A stretch of 64,000 bases of DNA from Owenia fusiformis. Lineage: Eukaryota; Annelida; Polychaeta; Sabellida; Oweniidae. Under the pieces are notes generated by a model that worked only from the letters and a program-made list of their open reading frames with translations, ran no database searches and was not told the DNA's origin. The stretch spans positions 5,446,989 to 5,510,988 of the forward strand of contig CAIIXF020000006.1 of assembly GCA_903813345.2 (NCBI GenBank), given 5' to 3'. Shown here in pieces: positions 48,101-58,039 of this stretch (its first letter is position 1; every line of letters starts with the position of its first letter). Both the position numbers and the translations under genes were made by a program.

Positions 48101-51100
48101 AAATAAATAACATCTTTTAATAGAAATAGTATAACAAATGAGAAAACGTTTCAGTTCTATGTCACCACAACATGTGAACTCGTAGCATTCGAAGGTTGGT
48201 GTTCAGTATTCAGGTGTCTGTATCAAATGGCAGGTCATGACATTTTGCATGTTAATGCCTCAATTTCATTATTACTGTAACTTATAACTTGAAACTTGTA
48301 ACTCTAGATATGCTAGGAAAATCTGTGCTGAAAAGAATTAGATGATTTGAAGGATATATGAATTTGAACATTTCTACATATACAATTTTCAATGGCTTCC
48401 ATATCAGATATTTTAATTGATTGAAATAATATTGGGGATGATTTTTAGTGAGACTGCTACTACAACCATTTGTCCTTTATTGTCACCTTTTAAGAGATAC
48501 TTTTTTTATTTACTTTTTTATGTTAATGTTCAGAACACAAAGGCAGCCATATGCATCTAGTATACTATTATACCAGCCCATATTAATGTTCAGAACACCA
48601 AGGCAGCCATTGCATCTAGTATACTATTATACCAGCCCATATTAATGTTCAGAACACCAAGGCAGCCAAATGCATCTAGTATATATTATTATACTGACCC
48701 ATGTTAATGTTCAGAACACCAAGGCATCCATATACATCTAGTATATTATTATACTGACCCATATTAATGTTCAGAACACCAAGGTAGCCTTACACATCTA
48801 GTATATTATTATGCTCACCAATGTTAATGTTCAGAACACCAAGGCAGCCATATGCACCTAGTATTATTTTATTATGCACCTCATTAAAATACTCAAATCT
48901 GATTGGTTAAGAGCTGTGGGGTCTATTGCCATAAGTGGCAGCAAGATCTCGTTCTATCCAGTATTGAAGCAATGAGATCTCCAACCATCCCGTATGCCAG
49001 AATACCTATCCTCGAAAAAAAATACTAGGCTCTCCTTCTATTTTAGTAGACCAATTCTTTAAAATTAACACGAAATTAACGAAAAAAATACTAGGCTCTT
49101 CTTCTGTTTTAGTAGACCGATTCTTTAAAATTAACACGAAATTAACGAAAAAAATACTTTTTTTTCCTCGGATAGATATTCTGGCATATCCACCTCATGG
49201 TCATCCAGTATTTGTTTAATACTCACCCATGTTAATGTTCAGAACACCAAGGCAGCCATAAGCATCTAATATCTTTGCATACTGCTTCCTAACCGTCTCC
49301 GTCTCAAGTGAGGCTATAAAAAGTCAGTAAAAATGTGTTGTATTAAGCATTATAAATGAACTGAGTAAAATGGTATATACTGTATATAGATCATACAGTG
49401 TACAGGGATATGCGGCAGATTCAATTGTCTCCTTCTAATCGGCTCCCCAAGAGCCTGAAAACCTGAGCTATAATTGGGGCTTAAAATATTCAAAAGCAAG
49501 TATTTTAGGTCAAAGATATTTCATAATTTGTATAGTATGCACATCGCGATGTACATCAAGAAAAAGTCTGAGAAAAGTGCACTGAAATACCGAATGCTAA
49601 TGCACTAAAATACCGAACAGAACAAATTAATAAGAGTACGCTGGTACATGTACATCCGGGAACTTCTAGTAACGGTGAAATGAAAGTAAAGTAATTTTTT
49701 AGATTAATGGTTCATTTCGACTAGCTAAAACAGTTTTAAAGCGAAAGAATATAAGAAAACATTGGAAAATGAAATAAGACATGAGAAAGGTAAGCGACTT
49801 GTGTCAAAATAAGATAAGAAAGGGAGATTTTTAGCAAATTAATTTTTTTTAAAAAATCGATAGTTTGTTTCAGACATCGTCTGCATCGCCAGAATCAGCG
49901 ATGTATATCACGATGTATCGATTAATCACGACAACACTACAGTGCTGGTGGATATTAATTGATCAGTCGTTTAATTGGCATATTTTCTTGATTTTCAACA
50001 TTTAATGTCCCAAACTCCCACAAACTGCAGAAAAGTATACACCATAAATAGGGGTGAGACGACAACCCGATGAGTCGAGGACTCACGGGTTTGGGGCTTC
50101 GAGTCGAGTCGAATCGAGTCGAAGTTGATGAATCGAATCATTTTCGAGTTGAGAAAAAAATTCGAAAAAATAAAAGAATTCAGAAAAATACTGTTAATAT
50201 GCATGTTTTTACTCGATATTGCGTTGAATATATAAGTTTCAATGACTTGGATATGCTTGTATTAAATTATTATATTGTATGTACACATAAATGAAAGAAT
50301 ATATGTAATAAAATCAGAATAAACTTACGACGAATTGTGTTTGTTTATATTTCCGGCTTTCCACCATTGACGCATTAAAAATACGAACGGTCAAAAGCGA
50401 TGTTGTTCGCACTTCGCGCGACTCGAAACGGATTCGAAACTCTAATCGTCATTTTCTGACTCGAATCGGATTCGACTCGAATCGGATTTTTTCGACTCGT
50501 CTCACCCCTAACCATAAATCATATTTACCAAAATTAGTGTCTCCACGGCTTCACACCAGCGCATGCATTATGCATTTGTCACGAGTTTGAGCTGAAATTT
50601 CGCCAAAATGAAGTAGGCTAAGGGTAGTCTCTGTCAGGTTTGTTTATTGTGGTAAGCTTGTAAGTGCTCAGAAGCAAATAATTCATGTGCCCAAAATAAT
50701 CAAATAATCTGATTGGTTTAAACTTTGCTACACATGCGCACAATGTGTGCCATATTTTTCTAGTAATTTCGTTTCGTTTCATGGAGTTTGCGTTTCAGTG
50801 TAACTTCCACAAAAATGGCAGACCATGGACAGAATTAACAGGTAAAATCACTTCGAAATTTCAAGAGAACTTTTTACCTATAATAGCAAAACATTTGTTT
50901 TATTTGTTCATTCTATCTATCAGATAAGACTCTCAGGGGTTTGGCAAATTGATTTTGGTAGGAGCACTCTGTTTAGTTTGAAAACGCACCCTTTATTATT
51001 ATATATCAGCACTGTAGTAAGAGGCAACCATTTACTTTTTTCTGATATTGATAAAGTAGCCAATTATTTAAAAAAGCGCTCTGTCTCTTATACTTTTAGG

Positions 51101-51352
51101 ATAACGTAATTATCAAACAGTAGTCTTCACTCGGGAGGGCTATCAAGTCAAACCCCAAAAAATGAAAAAATTATAGATCCCGGAAATGAGAAGTGCAATC
51201 ACTGAATATAGGATCATGGCTTTTTACTTACACAAAACAGCCACAGCGTTTGACTCAAACATCAGCGTCTCTTCCTTGTTTCTGTGCTCCATAATAACGC
51301 TATATGGAGGCTCCAGTTTGTGGTAAATCCGAAAGTTTTTGCTGAGGGCCAT
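45129..51352 (-). CDS. SYNJ1: Synaptojanin, N-terminal part (SAC domain), truncated by the assembly gap
   Basis: Eight minus-strand exons with canonical splice sites and matching phases give 403 residues: 51352-51232 ([19 protein letters not shown]), 49313-49227, 48095-47816, 47678-47453, 46622-46539, 46181-46023, 45628-45459 and 45210-45129. The order and wording follow animal synaptojanin closely: [97 protein letters not shown] and GSKEGEHML. The last exon carries the SAC phosphatase signature [14 protein letters not shown]5R with C386 and R392. Synaptojanin removes phosphates from phosphoinositides at synaptic and endocytic membranes, and helps shed clathrin and its adaptors. The second half of SAC, the central 5-phosphatase domain and the proline-rich tail are not seen; sequence stops 40 bp into the next intron at the N gap. 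Introns hold a hAT MITE, a 193-bp MITE and exon-derived minisatellites. Confidence 0.93.
45629..45785 (-). repeat. Tandem copies of a synaptojanin exon segment in the preceding intron
   Basis: Upstream of exon 7 (45628-45459), two to three diverged units of about 70 bp repeat the start of that exon together with its splice acceptor. Read on the minus strand, the pattern tttgacttc...ag + agtcatcacagagtatctag recurs as tttaacttcatttcacag + tcatcccag and ttggcttccatgtcag + agccatcacag. The exon itself contains a further match to the acceptor segment (cttttgacttccatgcag), coding for FDFHAE. Confidence 0.7.
48521..48872 (-). repeat. 60-bp minisatellite derived from synaptojanin exon 2
   Basis: Six units, starting near 48521, 48581, 48641, 48701, 48761 and 48821. 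On the minus strand each contains a version of ctagatgcatatggctgcct + tggtgttctgaacattaa, the 3' half of exon 2 (49313-49227) and its donor region. The array lies in intron 2, downstream of that exon. The unit nearest the exon keeps a donor-like g|gtgagcat, and the others have ggtcagtat or ggctggtat. Divergence between units shows the amplification is not very recent. Confidence 0.85.
48994..49186. mobile_element. 193-bp MITE in synaptojanin intron 2
   Basis: Terminal inverted repeats of about 28 bp: atgccagaatacctatcc at the left and ggatagatattctggcat at the right, followed inward by A-runs and T-runs. The interior contains a tandem duplication of about 69 bp (aatactaggctct...aaattaacgaaaa). 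No target duplication could be fixed. Confidence 0.75.
50049..50510. mobile_element. Non-autonomous hAT element (462 bp) with 8-bp target duplication
   Basis: Perfect 14-bp terminal inverted repeats, taggggtgagacga and tcgtctcacccc + ta. They are flanked by the direct repeat accataaa at 50041-50048 and 50511-50518. TAGGGGTG ends and an 8-bp duplication are diagnostic of the hAT superfamily. Subterminal regions are rich in gagtcga/tcgactc words. No transposase. The intact duplication and ends indicate a fairly recent insertion into synaptojanin intron 1. Confidence 0.9.
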
Positions 51353-51770
51353 ATTTATTTTTCCAATAATTAAGGACTCGTCCAAATGACAAACTTTTAC
51401 TGCTGAAGAATGCTGAAATAAATTATTTATAATAATACAGTTTCAACCAACAAAAGCTATATTATATATATATATTAAAAGAATTGAAAAATAATTGAGT
51501 TTTGCATTTCATCTTTATTTATATTATTCCTTTTCACTTCCTCTTCACAAAAGTAATTATTCAATTTCGTTTCACAAGTTTGCCATTGAAAGTTGCTTCG
51601 AACATCCGGTCAACTAAGAAGATGCAAATTATTTATATTTTATAAGTTTAATCAATCAAATACTTTCTTTAACGCATAGGTAAGTTTATCTCATAAGATA
51701 TATCAGCTATACGCAAAGTATGCATCAAAATTTTGGGGTTTTGGCTTATGTAGTTAGAAAAGTAAGATGT
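51353..51770. promoter_or_regulatory. 5' flank of synaptojanin
   Basis: About 420 bp upstream of the start codon (minus strand). AT-rich with no TATA box that I would choose. A 5'UTR intron is possible, so the promoter may lie further right, near the inverted repeat and E-box cluster. Confidence 0.3.
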
Positions 51771-53297
51771 CTAAGATTTTCGACATCTAAAAAGTCACTC
51801 GACTTTTTTGCAAAAAACCTTCCAAAAAGTAACAGTCGCATGAATTCACATTGTCGTACTTACAAAATGATCCACCGCCTAACTTATGCACCATCGAACT
51901 CGGTAATATTGTACACGTAACTATTAATTACCGTATTCAACATTTCAAACCAAAGTTCTCTAGTCTACAGAGCTTTTGTTTTTCTGACGTAATTTCTTCC
52001 AAGAAATCTGTGACGTGATATGTTCAGTTCATCTTATTTCGAAAGGGGTGTCATCTATTTAGAATATTTATTTTCATCTTGTCCAGTCCTATATACAACC
52101 TGCCCTTATCCTTTTCGCCTGTAAAACCGCGTAGTAATGTTGAAATTATGGAATAGATTTTCTGAGAGTGGCGACATGTCTTCATCTCTACCATCTTGCA
52201 TTTGACACCCTTCGTTTTGTGCGAGTCCAGGTAAACCGCACATCTGGGTGATTAGAAAAGGGACATTTTTTTTAAAAATCGAGCGGCAACTAAGATACTT
52301 CTGGTCAAACTGAGTTTGTGACTAAACTTACAGTGATTTTTTTTATTCTGGGAATCAGTTCATATGGTTGAAATAACGAAAGAATGTGATGTAACCACGT
52401 GTCTACTTATCGGCTTGTTCTATGTCATCCATCGGACTAGGTTACATCGTGGAACACAGCCAAACACGACAATGAAGCCAGTATTCTGAGGTTATAAAAT
52501 CTAAATCTAAATAATTTCCCATTTGCAGCCCCTTGGAGATTTCCGGAATTGAACAAAGTAGCGAACGTTGCGATTTTCAACTTTAGTTCGTTCTTTTTCA
52601 TCACCTTAGGTGTAGTGTTTTCATTTAGGAGGCGGTCTTATTTGAATGCATCATTTCAGGTCTTTATGAATCAATAGATCAATAAGCAGACTAAAAATAC
52701 AATTTAGCAGTTTCTTTCTTTGCGTACTGCGCCTGTTAGGCACGAAATACAATTTAGCAGTTTCATTCGTTATTAGGCCTTCTATAATCAGTAGCAAATG
52801 CTCGGAAAACATTTTCCAAAATATTTACTTCCGTTTTCCTTGAAGACATGGTTTGGTGACACGTCATTAAGTCACATGATCGATACAGTAACTGGTCACG
52901 TGATCAGACACGTGTCACGTGTCAGTCACGTGAGCTTGCACAATGGACGATCTAAATTTCCAAAAATTCGGCTAAGGTCAAGATAGATATGCTGTTGCCT
53001 TCAGTGTCGTGTTTGGCTGCGTCCCACGATGTAACCTAGTCCGATGGATGACATAGAACAAGCCGGTAAGTAGACACGTGGTTACATCACATTCTTTCCT
53101 TATTTCAACCATATGAACTGATTCCCAGAATAAAAAAAATGACTGTATGAAAGAATCGATAAAAGGTAAGTGGTATACATTAGGCGGATGCCAAAAATAA
53201 AACGTGGCACCAATTTGAAACTTCAGAATGCTTTCTGTGTTCTGTTATTCAAAATCACAAAAAAGTCGAGTGACTTTTTAGATGTAGAAAATCTTAG
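51771..53297. repeat. Nested long inverted repeat (fold-back element)
   Basis: Outer arms of 40 bp (51771-51810 and 53258-53297) match with one difference (ctaagattttc...gacttttttg). Inner arms of about 148 bp (52331-52478 and 52999-53146) are about 95% identical, for example tcatccatcggactaggtta. The inner loop is 520 bp. Spacing between outer and inner arms is unequal (520 versus 111 bp), so one side has lost or gained about 400 bp. Long-TIR MITE or Foldback type transposon is the likely origin. No gene inside. Confidence 0.85.
52897..52932. promoter_or_regulatory. Cluster of four CACGTG E-boxes
   Basis: CACGTG at 52897, 52909, 52916 and 52927, in the context gtcacgtgatc...tcacgtgagc, within 36 bp. 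This palindrome is the binding site of bHLH-ZIP factors such as USF, MITF/TFE and MAX. It lies in the loop of the inverted repeat, about 1.5 kb upstream of the synaptojanin start. Function is not shown. Confidence 0.5.
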
Positions 53298-53643
53298 TTG
53301 ATTGTGACATTTTCAATAATTTCCATCCAAGTTTTTTACTTTTGCTAGAGACTAGAGCGAATGGGTATAGTCTAACGTCGACACCAATTTGGGACAACTT
53401 GGACATATGGGGTTAATTTGGCACTACGTTGTTTATTTGCTCTAATATCTGATCTAGGGGGAAGCCATTTTTTCTGAAATGGATAGATTTCATTTTCTAG
53501 AAATCAAAAATGGGGAAAATGGAAATTCTAAATTCAAATAAGTAAGTGTCAAAGTTACCTCATTTCTAATGTCGACATTGCCCCACATGTCGACGTTACA
53601 CCCCTTTGCCCTAGTCGTCTAGATCCAGAGTCTAGTTAGGCCT
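53298..53643. other. Short spacer, nothing recognised
   Basis: AT-rich sequence between repeats, with several tcgac words but no gene or defined site. Confidence 0.35.
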
Positions 53644-53913
53644 TTAGGCCAGGGTGCATGTTTGGAATTTTACTGCATTCCTCAATTGAGTAACATGTTA
53701 TTTTTCAAACAGAATTTTTTCACAGAATTTTCTTGTTTTTATACATTTTATCAAAACATTCTTCTTTGCATTCTTTTCTAGGTACATTAGTGCACTCGTT
53801 GTGTAAAAGTGAGAGTTGTAGACACTGTGGGAAAGGAGTGATTCAAATTTGAAAAATAACATGTGACCCTATTGAGAGTTGCAGCAAAATTCCGAACATG
53901 CACCCTGACCTAA
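53644..53913. mobile_element. 270-bp MITE with about 65-bp TIRs
   Basis: Left end ttaggccagggtgcatgttt and right end the inverted aacatgcaccctgacctaa. Arm similarity continues through ggaattttactgca and catgttatttttcaaa. No gene. Further weaker inverted matches (ctagttaggcct near 53635 and aggcctaaactag near 54538) suggest it is part of a larger nested element of about 0.9 kb. Confidence 0.75.
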
Positions 53914-54002
53914 GTTCAACAAGTTAAACTCAGTCTAGCTTAACTTATAAATCTGAATTTTATTGCACCACTTATTTTGGATCGATTGGAGCCAGATACT
54001 AG

Positions 54003-54074
54003 TTCAATGTACCTTACAGGAACCCAGGTCCCTCTGCTCACAAGTCAGACACTCTACCTCTGAGCCACAGGGGC
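54003..54074 (-). tRNA. tRNA-like sequence, probable SINE head or pseudogene
   Basis: On the minus strand: gcccctgtggctcagaggta + gagtg, a good D-arm and box A. It is followed by an anticodon-like stem-loop with tcttga-type wording (tctga cttgtga gcaga; anticodon would be TGT, one stem mismatch) and a T-arm-like gggttcctgtaagg in which box B is badly degraded. The acceptor stem does not close. The unit sits between MITE-like inverted repeats, so a tRNA-derived SINE relic is more likely than a working tRNA-Thr. Confidence 0.4.
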
Positions 54075-54652
54075 TCGGCACTACAGCTGAGACTGGAGTA
54101 GCGACTTGCTAGCGAGTGTCATTATAAAAGCAATGTTCCTCATTTATATGTGACAGATACTTAACTATAATATTGGAACACTTAACATCAAACGATTCTG
54201 TGTAGCATTTTTTTTGTTAAATGTTTATTATAGAATAATGAGGCTATTCTTACCGATTTCTAAAATAAATATTTTCATTGGCCATTTGTATCTGCGTGTT
54301 TCTAATTGTTTTCTAATACTAGATTGATAATTACTATTGCCATTTCTGGTTATTACTGGGGATAATTATAGGTACATCTGGATTCATATAGTGTGTTAAG
54401 TGGGCAAATTAGTTATTTATTGCATACCTTCTGTTACTGTTACCAGGCATTTTGTCAGCCTAAACCTAGTCAGGGCCACAAGGTATGTCAGATAAGAAAT
54501 AAGGCCCAGACTAGGTTTAACTTGAACTAAGTAAGTTAGGCCTAAACTAGAAATCTACAGCCAAAATCAAAATTTTATGAACTAACTGCCTTCTTTGAAG
54601 TTGAAAAATTACGAAATGATATTATATTTACCACGTAGAGTATATACTGTGA

Positions 54653-54769
54653 GGTTATATAATGGTTCATCTTGTATATCGTGTTTATACTCGAAGCGAA
54701 CGAGTGAATATATTATATTCTCACGAGAGTATAAAATGCACGATATACAGAACGAACCATTATATAATC
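54653..54769. repeat. Imperfect palindrome
   Basis: Arms of about 40 bp (gttatataatggttc...tatactc and gagagtata...gaaccattatataat) separated by about 33 bp. Possibly a small fold-back MITE directly abutting the next element. The word ttatataatggttcag also occurs near 63966, at the window's right end. Confidence 0.65.
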
Positions 54770-54771
54770 TT

Positions 54772-55140
54772 ATTATGCCACTCTAAGTTCAATTACAGTT
54801 GACAAACACAATCACAACAATTATAAAAACCATAAAAATATCCCATAGCCAACTCAGTAATGCCGATGTTGATCTAGATCCATTTATGACGTCACTTGTT
54901 TCTAGCAAATCATGTGGGAACCATTTATGACGTCACTTGATTCTAAGAAATCATGGGTAACAAAACATACACCTCATTCTTCGGTCAATATTCATTAGTT
55001 CCCAGAATGCACTTCTACAGTGGTATACACTGGAGTGTATACGGAGGAGTTGTATACGATGACGATATACCACTCTCCACTGTATATCGTTGTTATAGAC
55101 CCATGTTATACAACTGTAATCGGACTTAGAGTGGTATAAT
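54772..55140. mobile_element. 369-bp MITE containing two CRE-like motifs
   Basis: Terminal inverted repeats of about 29 bp, attatgccactctaagttc at the left against gacttagagtggtataat at the right, continuing into attacagttg/caactgtaat. The interior has a 41-bp tandem duplication (ccatttatgacgtcacttg), which places the CREB/ATF palindrome TGACGTCA at 54887 and 54928, and several gtatac words. Confidence 0.75.
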
Positions 55141-55306
55141 TACCAGTATGTGATATGCACTCCTGAGCCATAGGCTACATTGTGACATTTTTTATGATTC
55201 CAATTTTCTGAGAGTACATGGTGGGCCAAATATGATGAATTCTTGCCAAGGTATTGGCTATAGACTCAAGTAATAATCACCAACTTGTTTCATTTTGGTT
55301 TTTTAT

Positions 55307-56996
55307 TAGACTCCAGATGTAAATCTGGAGTCTATTGTTTTCGTCAGTATTCTTATTCTTCTTATTATTCTTTATTCTTTATTATTCTTTCCCAGTTTTC
55401 TCGATAACCATAAGGCTTCCAATAAAGATCATTATTCAGTCAATTTATGTCCAGTATCTAGTTCCTCGGAAATTGGGTCAAATTTTTATCTAGGTCAAAG
55501 GTCAAGAACTAGGTCAAATCCAGTACTTTGTCACTTTTTTCGATTTTCTCGGTCGTCCTTCAATATTTTCGATCCGGGTTTTTTTCATTGTGTTCCTCAT
55601 AAAAAAGTAGAAAAGCTAGGGTCGATTTAGTTTTTTGGTATCTCAAACCGATTTCGAGATATCAGTGTCCGAAAACGAGGTCCAAAAAAAAGTTCTCCGA
55701 ATCCAATGTCCAGGATATCAGTCTTATAGGAAATTTTCTCAGGATTCCGAATCTGAAAACCAAATTTCGATCTGACTACCGGTTCAGAAGTTATGGCGTT
55801 TTGAAAATTCAAAAATCGCTAAATTTGGTGCCCCATGTTAATTCAATGGGAAAAAATATTTTTTTGAAGTGTAAAATACGAGATATAGACTAAGCACAGC
55901 TAAACATAATGGAAGCCCATAAAAGAAAGGGACCTCATAACCTTCTTTTCATAAAAATTTGGACACCAAAATGCCTAGGTCAAAATCTAGGTCAAATTCA
56001 AAGTTTTTCCTTATTTTTGCGATTCTGACACTACACTTTAATTATATTCTTTGAAATTTTGAATACATGTAGCCAAGACTGTGCTAATAGGGTTAGCCTT
56101 TTGCCGTCAGAAAGTATTTTGACCCACTTTTGAGATATGGTGTCCGAAAAGTAGGTCAAAATAAAAATTGCTCCAAATTTAACGTATAAGTTATGAATTA
56201 AGACTAAAATTTTCTCAGGAATCCGAATCTGCAAACCAAATTTCAATCCAACTCCCGGTCCGTAAGTTATGACGTTTTGAAAGCTCAAAAATCGCTAAAT
56301 TTGGTGACCCATGTTATGTCAATGGGAAAAACGATTTTTTTGAAGTGTAAAATTCGAGATATAGACTAAGTACAGCTTAAAATAATGAAAGCCTATGAAA
56401 GAAGGGGACCTCAAAGGCTACCTAACTTCAAAATTTGGACACCAAAATCCCTAGGTCACAATCTAGGTCAAAATCATAGTTTTTCCTTATTTTTGCGATT
56501 CTGACACTATATTTAAATGATTTGCTTCAAAATTTTGTATACAGGTAGGAAAGAGTGTGCTAATAGTGTACGCATTTTGCCGTCAGAAAGTATTTCGACC
56601 AACTTTTGAGATATGGTGTCCGAAAAGTAGGTCAAAATAAAAAATTCTCCAAATTTAACATATGAGTTATGAATTAAGGGTAGAATTTTCTCAGGAATCC
56701 GAGGCTGCAAACCAAATTTCGATCCGACTACCTTTCCTTCGTATCCTCTCCTTCCTATCCTTCCTATCCTTCCTATTCCATTCCTTCTTCCTATTCTATT
56801 CTATTATTCTTTCCTATTCTATCCTATTGTTCCTTCCTATTCTAGCCTATCCTTCCTTCCTTTTTCATCCATCCATCCATCTTTTTCTGGATGACTCAGC
56901 TTATTTTGGATGACTCGGCTTATTCTGGATAACTCGGCTAAAAAAAGTCTAGATCTGGAGTCTGAAATTGAACTTCGTTCAATTTCCAAAGTCTAG
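55307..56996 (-). mobile_element. Non-autonomous hairpin-ended transposon, copy B
   Basis: Reverse-complement relative of 7632-9655. Its 3' end is the hairpin agactccagat...atctggagtct at 55308-55334. The core has the same phrases in inverse (tttttccttatttttgcgatt, tgccgtcagaaagtattt). Its 5' end has the agccgagt repeat and the aaattgaac/gttcaattt hairpin, ending in ctag at 56996. A pyrimidine-rich microsatellite (cttcctatcc words, about 56735-56875) has grown inside. Copy A and copy B together define the family's ends and order. Neither encodes a protein. Confidence 0.75.
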
Positions 56997-57187
56997 TTAT
57001 TTATATTTCTTGATATCAAACATTGCTGTTTGAACAGAGACCTGAAGGAAGTGCTTATCCTTCTTTTTCCTTTTAATCAAAGTGTTTGTTTAATTATTGG
57101 GACCAATGCTGCCTTTTGGCACTTGCTACAGTTTTTCACTGAACAATTCACACTTGATTATTTTCACTTATACTTATTTTGATAGCA

Positions 57188-57207
57188 AAGAGAGAGAGAG
57201 AGAGAGA
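57188..57207 (+). repeat. (GA)n microsatellite
   Basis: Short uninterrupted dinucleotide run. Confidence 0.9.
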
Positions 57208-57414
57208 TTTGTAAGTTGAACATGTGTCTACTCTGTGGAATGTACATATATTTACAGTTTCCTTATAGTTTAAAGAGTCACTATCTCTAATTTATGATCC
57301 CTTTTTATTCTAGAAGTGTATGTTGCTTTTAGGTAAACAGGCACCAAATTGCTTATGCTGAATTTGAGGCTTGTTTTTATTCCATCAAATTCCTATTTGT
57401 AACTATGATTTCAG

Positions 57415-58039
57415 GAGATTGCTATGGAAGGGGTTGACAGGGAAGTTGCAGACATTGTGGTAAGTATTTACAATATACATATAAGCGCATCCTTGCATCC
57501 TTCGCAAGAGATACACTTCACTTTCTTTGTAAGATTAAATCTATTTCATGTATCTAGTGATTTGTACGACGTTGTAATAAAATAAATGCCATAAAGGCAA
57601 TGACATGTGGAGATATAGAGCAAATGTGCATTGAATTAAAAGTACAGAACCTTTGGGTGCCCATTCACTAGGAGAATATTAGCATCCATGAAGATCATGG
57701 TTAAGTATTTCATTCAGTGTGCACATGGAAAAAGGAAATTCTGTGATAAATTATATTTTGATCGTTTTGGAGTTAATTTTGTCATAAAATTTTATTTATT
57801 TTCAATTTTTGGTGACTTATTGTTATAGTCTCCAACTTTTTAGTGGACAGTGTTTGGTGTTCAGTGTCTGTAACATGTTTATGCCTTTAAGTTGTCATAG
57901 TAATTGGGATGTATAATACAGTTCAAATACTAAATGCAACCAAGGAGAATATCTTGCAGTTAACGCAATTATATTTTTGATTACCCAGATGCGAGAAGGT
58001 AGTTACCAGTTTCAGCACCAGGAGGATGGTTCAGATTAA
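57415..58039 (+). CDS. Possible last two exons of an unrecognised gene
   Basis: Exon 57415-57459 (acceptor gatttcag, donor gtg|gtaagt; 15 codons, EIAMEGVDREVADIV) and exon 57989-58039 (acceptor ttacccag; MREGSYQFQHQEDGSD, then TAA) join in phase 0. Both have good splice sites and natural-looking, acidic peptide. Earlier exons are not securely found. A 36-base candidate at 54447-54482 overlaps an inverted repeat and is doubtful. The gene would run away from synaptojanin. I do not recognise the family. Confidence 0.4.

Noticed and set aside
50781-50841. Plus-strand first exon [13 protein letters not shown]... with donor g|gtaaaa
   Set aside because: It lies inside synaptojanin intron 1 on the opposite strand, and no in-phase next exon could be found.
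54447-54482. 36-base plus-strand micro-exon (AFCQPKPSQGHK) before 57415
   Set aside because: Splice sites fit and the phase agrees, but it overlaps an inverted repeat (cctaaacctagtc/gactaggttt), so it is likely transposon sequence.
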